Part shown: piece by piece, positions 61,655 to 64,000 of the stretch
How positions within the stretch are numbered: the first letter of the stretch is position 1
Layout: each line of letters starts with the position of its first letter
Source of the DNA: Caproicibacterium argilliputei
Lineage (GTDB): Bacteria > Bacillota > Clostridia > Oscillospirales > Acutalibacteraceae
NCBI RefSeq assembly: GCF_029211325.2
Contig: NZ_CP135996.1
Span: 1,488,001-1,552,000 of the forward strand
DNA length: 64,000 nt
Direction: 5' to 3'
Made by a program: the position numbers and the translations under genes
Notes under the pieces: generated by a model
What the model was told of the DNA's origin: nothing
The model's input: the letters and a program-made list of their open reading frames with translations, nothing else
Databases searched by the model: none

Positions 61655-61788
61655 CAAAAAATAAATTCAACCGCGCCACATGCGCGAAAACTCCATGCGC
61701 TCCCGCCTCGTTTGCATCCATCGTGGCGCGCGATAATCCGCGCATGAAGTTTTATGACCAAACGGCCCAAATCAAGGAGGAAAATGCA

Positions 61789-62235
61789 ATGAGATTACTT
61801 GAAACCAGCGCCGCCGTCGACCAGAAAGGGCGCCTCAGAATTCCCGAGGAAGTCTCCATTCAGCTGGAGCTTTCCCCCGGCGATGAAATCCGTGCCCTGA
61901 TCTGCGACGATTCGCACACTCTGCAGGCTCTGTGGCGGGAGTTCGTTTCCCGTCACGGCGTGGAGGATGAACAGGATCCGGCTGACAACGAGGCTTTGGA
62001 GGAAGTTGTGCTTCCCGGGGAGATGCTGGCGCAGGCGGGGTTCCGCGCCGGCGACGGGCTTGACGCCGTCTGCGGCGAGCGGAAGATCGTCATTACGGCC
62101 TCGGACGAAGCGCCCGGCCGTCTCGACCCTCTTGACAGCCTGCCGGACGATCTGCGCAGGCTGTGCGGTGATCTCGGATTCAACCCCGGCACGGTTCGGA
62201 ATGTGATGTGGGAAGGAGGTTATTTCCGTGAATAA
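61789..62235 (+). CDS. AbrB/SpoVT-family transcriptional regulator (two SpoVT-AbrB-like units)
   Basis: 148 residues. The N-terminal swapped-hairpin domain is VDQKGRLRIPEEVSIQLELSPGDEI. A second similar unit follows (EVVLPGEMLAQAGFRAGDGLDAVC), then a Leu/Asp-rich C-terminal region. AAGGAGG precedes the ATG at 61789. Overlaps the next AbrB gene by 8 nt; the two may form a heteromer. Confidence 0.8.
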   Translation: MRLLETSAAVDQKGRLRIPEEVSIQLELSPGDEIRALICDDSHTLQALWREFVSRHGVEDEQDPADNEALEEVVLPGEMLAQAGFRAGDGLDAVCGERKIVITASDEAPGRLDPLDSLPDDLRRLCGDLGFNPGTVRNVMWEGGYFRE

Positions 62236-62518
62236 GCCGATTTACAAGATTCTCGACGCCAAGGGGCGCGTGCTGATCCCGCGGGAAGCGCGCTCAGCCG
62301 CGGGCATGGACTACGGCGACATTGTCCGTCTGGATGTTCAGAACGGCCGGGTGTCGGTCAAAAAGATCAACATCGTCGAGGTTGGGGACAAATCCCCAGA
62401 GGCGGTGGAAGCATTCGTGCACGCCGCCATCCGGGAGATGCCGGAGGAAAGCCAGATCGCCATCGCCGTCCGACTGCTGGAACTGATCCAACAGAGAAAG
62501 GAAGGCCGCCATGGATGA
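62228..62518 (+). CDS. AbrB/SpoVT-family transcriptional regulator
   Basis: 96 residues with one clear AbrB domain at 5-48 (ILDAKGRVLIPREARSAAGMDYGDIVRL) and a helical C-terminus. GTG start at 62228, inside the previous gene, with GGAGG upstream. DNA target unknown. Confidence 0.85.
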   Translation: MNKPIYKILDAKGRVLIPREARSAAGMDYGDIVRLDVQNGRVSVKKINIVEVGDKSPEAVEAFVHAAIREMPEESQIAIAVRLLELIQQRKEGRHG

Positions 62519-63107
62519 GAAACCGGTCTATAGTGAGGAAGACTGCGTCCAAACCGGAACCGGCATGTTCATTGCCGGAACTGTGGTCGTCCTCAAGCCG
62601 GAAGCACTGTCAAAAAATCAGCGCGGCATCCGTCAGCTTCTCTTCTGCGAAGGTGGGTGGGGCAGCGGCCCGGACGAGCCCGACGGTTCTTCCGTGCGCG
62701 CTGTTTCCCTCGCCAACGGGGAATGTGTTCGCCGGAAACGCAGCGAGATCCTTGGGTTGCTGAAAACCGAGCTGCTTCCCGACCAAGCGCGGCTCCAGCT
62801 GTCACAGATCCGGCCTCTGGATTCGGAGGTCCCCAAGGCGCCGCAATTTTTCGGTTACTGCTTCCTGCCGGACGGGCGCTATGCCGCGGGTGTTCCTCTT
62901 TCCGATGAGATGGAGGTGCGGGAGTACATCGACACGCAGCGCGGATACCAGCACCGCGTCATGATCTGCGACAGCGAAGACAGCTGTGTATTCGAAATGA
63001 CCGCTGGTAAGGTCATTTTCCCTACACAGGAGGACATCGAGCGCTTGAATGAAGAACAAACGCTGTCGGACGCGCCCGTATCCGGCGGGATGGAAATGAA
63101 ACCGTGA
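62511..63107 (+). CDS. Hypothetical protein of the conjugative element
   Basis: 198 residues, soluble, no clear motif. The N-terminal ~75 residues look like a beta-rich domain (GMFIAGTVVVLKPEALSKNQRGIRQL, EGGWGSGPDEPDGSSVRAV); the middle contains FFGYCFLPDGRYAAGVPL; the C-terminus is Glu/Met/Pro-rich. Overlaps the upstream AbrB gene by 8 nt. GC-rich codon use as in its neighbours. I do not recognise the family. Confidence 0.65.
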   Translation: MDEKPVYSEEDCVQTGTGMFIAGTVVVLKPEALSKNQRGIRQLLFCEGGWGSGPDEPDGSSVRAVSLANGECVRRKRSEILGLLKTELLPDQARLQLSQIRPLDSEVPKAPQFFGYCFLPDGRYAAGVPLSDEMEVREYIDTQRGYQHRVMICDSEDSCVFEMTAGKVIFPTQEDIERLNEEQTLSDAPVSGGMEMKP

Positions 63108-63135
63108 ATTTCCGAGAAAGTGAGGCGATCCGGCA

Positions 63136-63735
63136 ATGAAGAATATTGAAATCCGAAACGGCCGCGTCCTGTATTACGGCAATGAAGCGGGCTATGTGGA
63201 AAACGGCAGGGCCGTGGTCGACCCCATCTTCCAAAGCGATGAGCTCTCGGACTTTCTTACAAAGGAGAAGCTCGAGACTCTATGGACCAACGGTGTATAC
63301 GACCGGCTCACTGCCGCGAGAGAAACCACAGCGGCAGGCGCGGAGGTCCCCGCAGCCGGGCGGGCCCATGGTTTCCCCGACCGCCCGCCGCTGAAAAGCT
63401 GCCGGATATGGCAGTTGAAGCCGGACGTGGATGTCCGCATGAAATTCGTCGGCTACGACGAGCTGCTGAAGAACTTCGGCGAGCCGGATCCCGGCAATTA
63501 CCAGATTGCCTACGACGGGCAGGTGGAAACCAACGATCTGGAGGAACTCTACACCAAATTCAACGTCGATCATCCGCCCGGCTATGAGGGGCACAGCCTT
63601 TCCATGTCGGACGTGGTGGAGCTGTACGACGAAACGGGCAGCTCCTTCCACTATATCGACCATTTCGGCTTTAAAGAGATCGGATTTGGCCCACCCGGGC
63701 AGGAGATGCGCCAGGGACCCGCCCTGAGTCCTTGA
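63136..63735 (+). CDS. YodL-domain protein of the conjugative element
   Basis: 199 residues. The C-terminal half (about 95-185) follows the YodL domain pattern: IWQLKPDVDVRMKFVGYDEL, YQIAYDGQVETNDLEELYTKFN, GHSLSMSDVVELYDETGSSFHYIDHFGFKEI. YodL domains are frequent in polyvalent proteins of mobile elements; function unknown. The N-terminal part contains a short repeat-like IRNGRVLYYGNEAGYVENGRAV. Ribosome binding site is weak. Confidence 0.75.
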   Translation: MKNIEIRNGRVLYYGNEAGYVENGRAVVDPIFQSDELSDFLTKEKLETLWTNGVYDRLTAARETTAAGAEVPAAGRAHGFPDRPPLKSCRIWQLKPDVDVRMKFVGYDELLKNFGEPDPGNYQIAYDGQVETNDLEELYTKFNVDHPPGYEGHSLSMSDVVELYDETGSSFHYIDHFGFKEIGFGPPGQEMRQGPALSP

Positions 63736-63775
63736 AGAGCGCTACAAAATTTCAAACAAAATACGGAGGTGTGGA

Positions 63776-64000
63776 ATGAACCACGAAAACAACGACGAAA
63801 AGGAAAAAAATAAAAAGCGCAAAAGGGTGCTGCCGATTATCCTGCTCATCCTTTTGCTTGCGATCATCGGCATCACCTTTTCTTTTTGCCATGCCGGGAC
63901 ACCGAATGGTGGCGGCCCGTCCCCATCCAGCCAATCGGCCCCTTCTTCTTCCCTCGACGATAACGGCAACGCCTTACCGGGCGGGTACGTTCCCAAATCC
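63776..64000 (+). CDS. Membrane protein, N-terminal part (cut by window end)
   Basis: 75 codons visible, open to the window edge. Highly charged N-terminus (Asn/Glu/Lys), a hydrophobic helix VLPIILLILLLAIIGITF (about residues 18-35), then a Gly/Pro/Ser-rich outside region. CGGAGG precedes the ATG at 63776. Consistent with a bitopic or anchored surface protein of the conjugative element. Function unknown. Confidence 0.7.
   Translation, partial: MNHENNDEKEKNKKRKRVLPIILLILLLAIIGITFSFCHAGTPNGGGPSPSSQSAPSSSLDDNGNALPGGYVPKS

Larger units (their letters stand above)
57701..64000. mobile_element. Part of a GC-rich integrative conjugative element (continues beyond window)
   Basis: From about 57.9 kb the sequence becomes GC-rich with many CGG/GCC codons unlike the core genes. 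All genes are on the plus strand with overlapping starts, and their families (LPD28-like, DUF4314, ArdA-like, orphan adenine methylase, AbrB, YodL domain) are those of clostridial conjugative elements. No relaxase, integrase or type IV secretion gene is in the window, so the type of element is inferred from cargo alone. Left edge unclear: it may be the tRNA-Ala or may have been cut by the IS110 insertion. Confidence 0.65.

Noticed and set aside
62593-63663. Several long ORFs antisense to the conjugative-element genes
   Set aside because: High GC content leaves long open antisense frames; the sense frames have overlapping starts, ribosome binding sites and domain matches.
55740-64000. CRISPR array or retron in the accessory region
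   Set aside because: No regularly spaced direct repeats and no cas or reverse transcriptase gene.

Overview
The window reads as chromosome of an endospore-forming, Gram-positive Clostridium (Bacillota), most likely an Oscillospiraceae/Ruminococcaceae-type organism. The evidence is spoIVA, sipL, spoVM and gerW sporulation genes, the Bacillus-type yicC-remA-gmk-rpoZ-priA-def-fmt-rsmB-rlmN-prpC-prkC-rsgA-thiN-spoVM gene order, the four-cysteine forms of ribosomal proteins L28, L32 and S18, and a biotin-dependent carboxyltransferase gene set. The genus is inference. Most of the left 55 kb is dense core genome of moderate GC; from about 57.9 kb the sequence becomes visibly GC-richer.

Region 1 (1-16.2 kb, minus strand): spoIVA (cut by the window edge) and sipL, then one long operon read leftwards from a clear promoter at 16122-16151 to a strong terminator at 2166-2215. 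It runs yicC, remA, gmk, rpoZ, priA, def, fmt, a zinc metallopeptidase, rsmB, rlmN, the PP2C phosphatase and PASTA kinase pair, rsgA, thiN, a small membrane protein and spoVM. Three spore-coat basement proteins (SpoVM, SipL, SpoIVA) thus lie side by side. Region 2 (16.2-34.5 kb): a three-gene biotin carboxyl-transfer set, rluB, two D,D-carboxypeptidases, gerW-DUF2953-scpB-scpA, a site-2 protease, rpmB, plsY, der, rpmF-yceD, pgi with a small P-loop protein, eno and an O-antigen-ligase-like membrane protein.

Region 3 (34.5-55.4 kb): P-type ATPase, polysaccharide deacetylase, hemolysin III, radical SAM protein, pgeF, DEDDh exonuclease, typA, tRNA-Gly, a DnaD/DnaC-type helicase-loading pair, prfB, a RING/zinc-ribbon membrane protein, galU, rpsF-ssb-rpsR, a PASTA pseudokinase with a long structured leader, a choloylglycine-hydrolase-family enzyme and a glycosyltransferase.

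Region 4 (55.7-64 kb): a truncated tRNA and an intact tRNA-Ala(GGC) mark the edge of accessory DNA. Next comes an IS110-family element whose upstream non-coding end folds into a nested, inverted-repeat-closed structure of about 170 nt, best explained as a bridge RNA. Then comes a GC-rich block typical of clostridial integrative conjugative elements: LPD28-like, DUF4314, ArdA-like, a small Cys protein, an adenine methylase, two AbrB proteins, an unknown, a YodL-domain protein and a membrane protein cut by the window end. The most novel-looking signals are the IS110 bridge-RNA candidate, the structured leader of the pseudokinase gene, the compact coat-morphogenesis cluster and the ArdA-like fusion protein.
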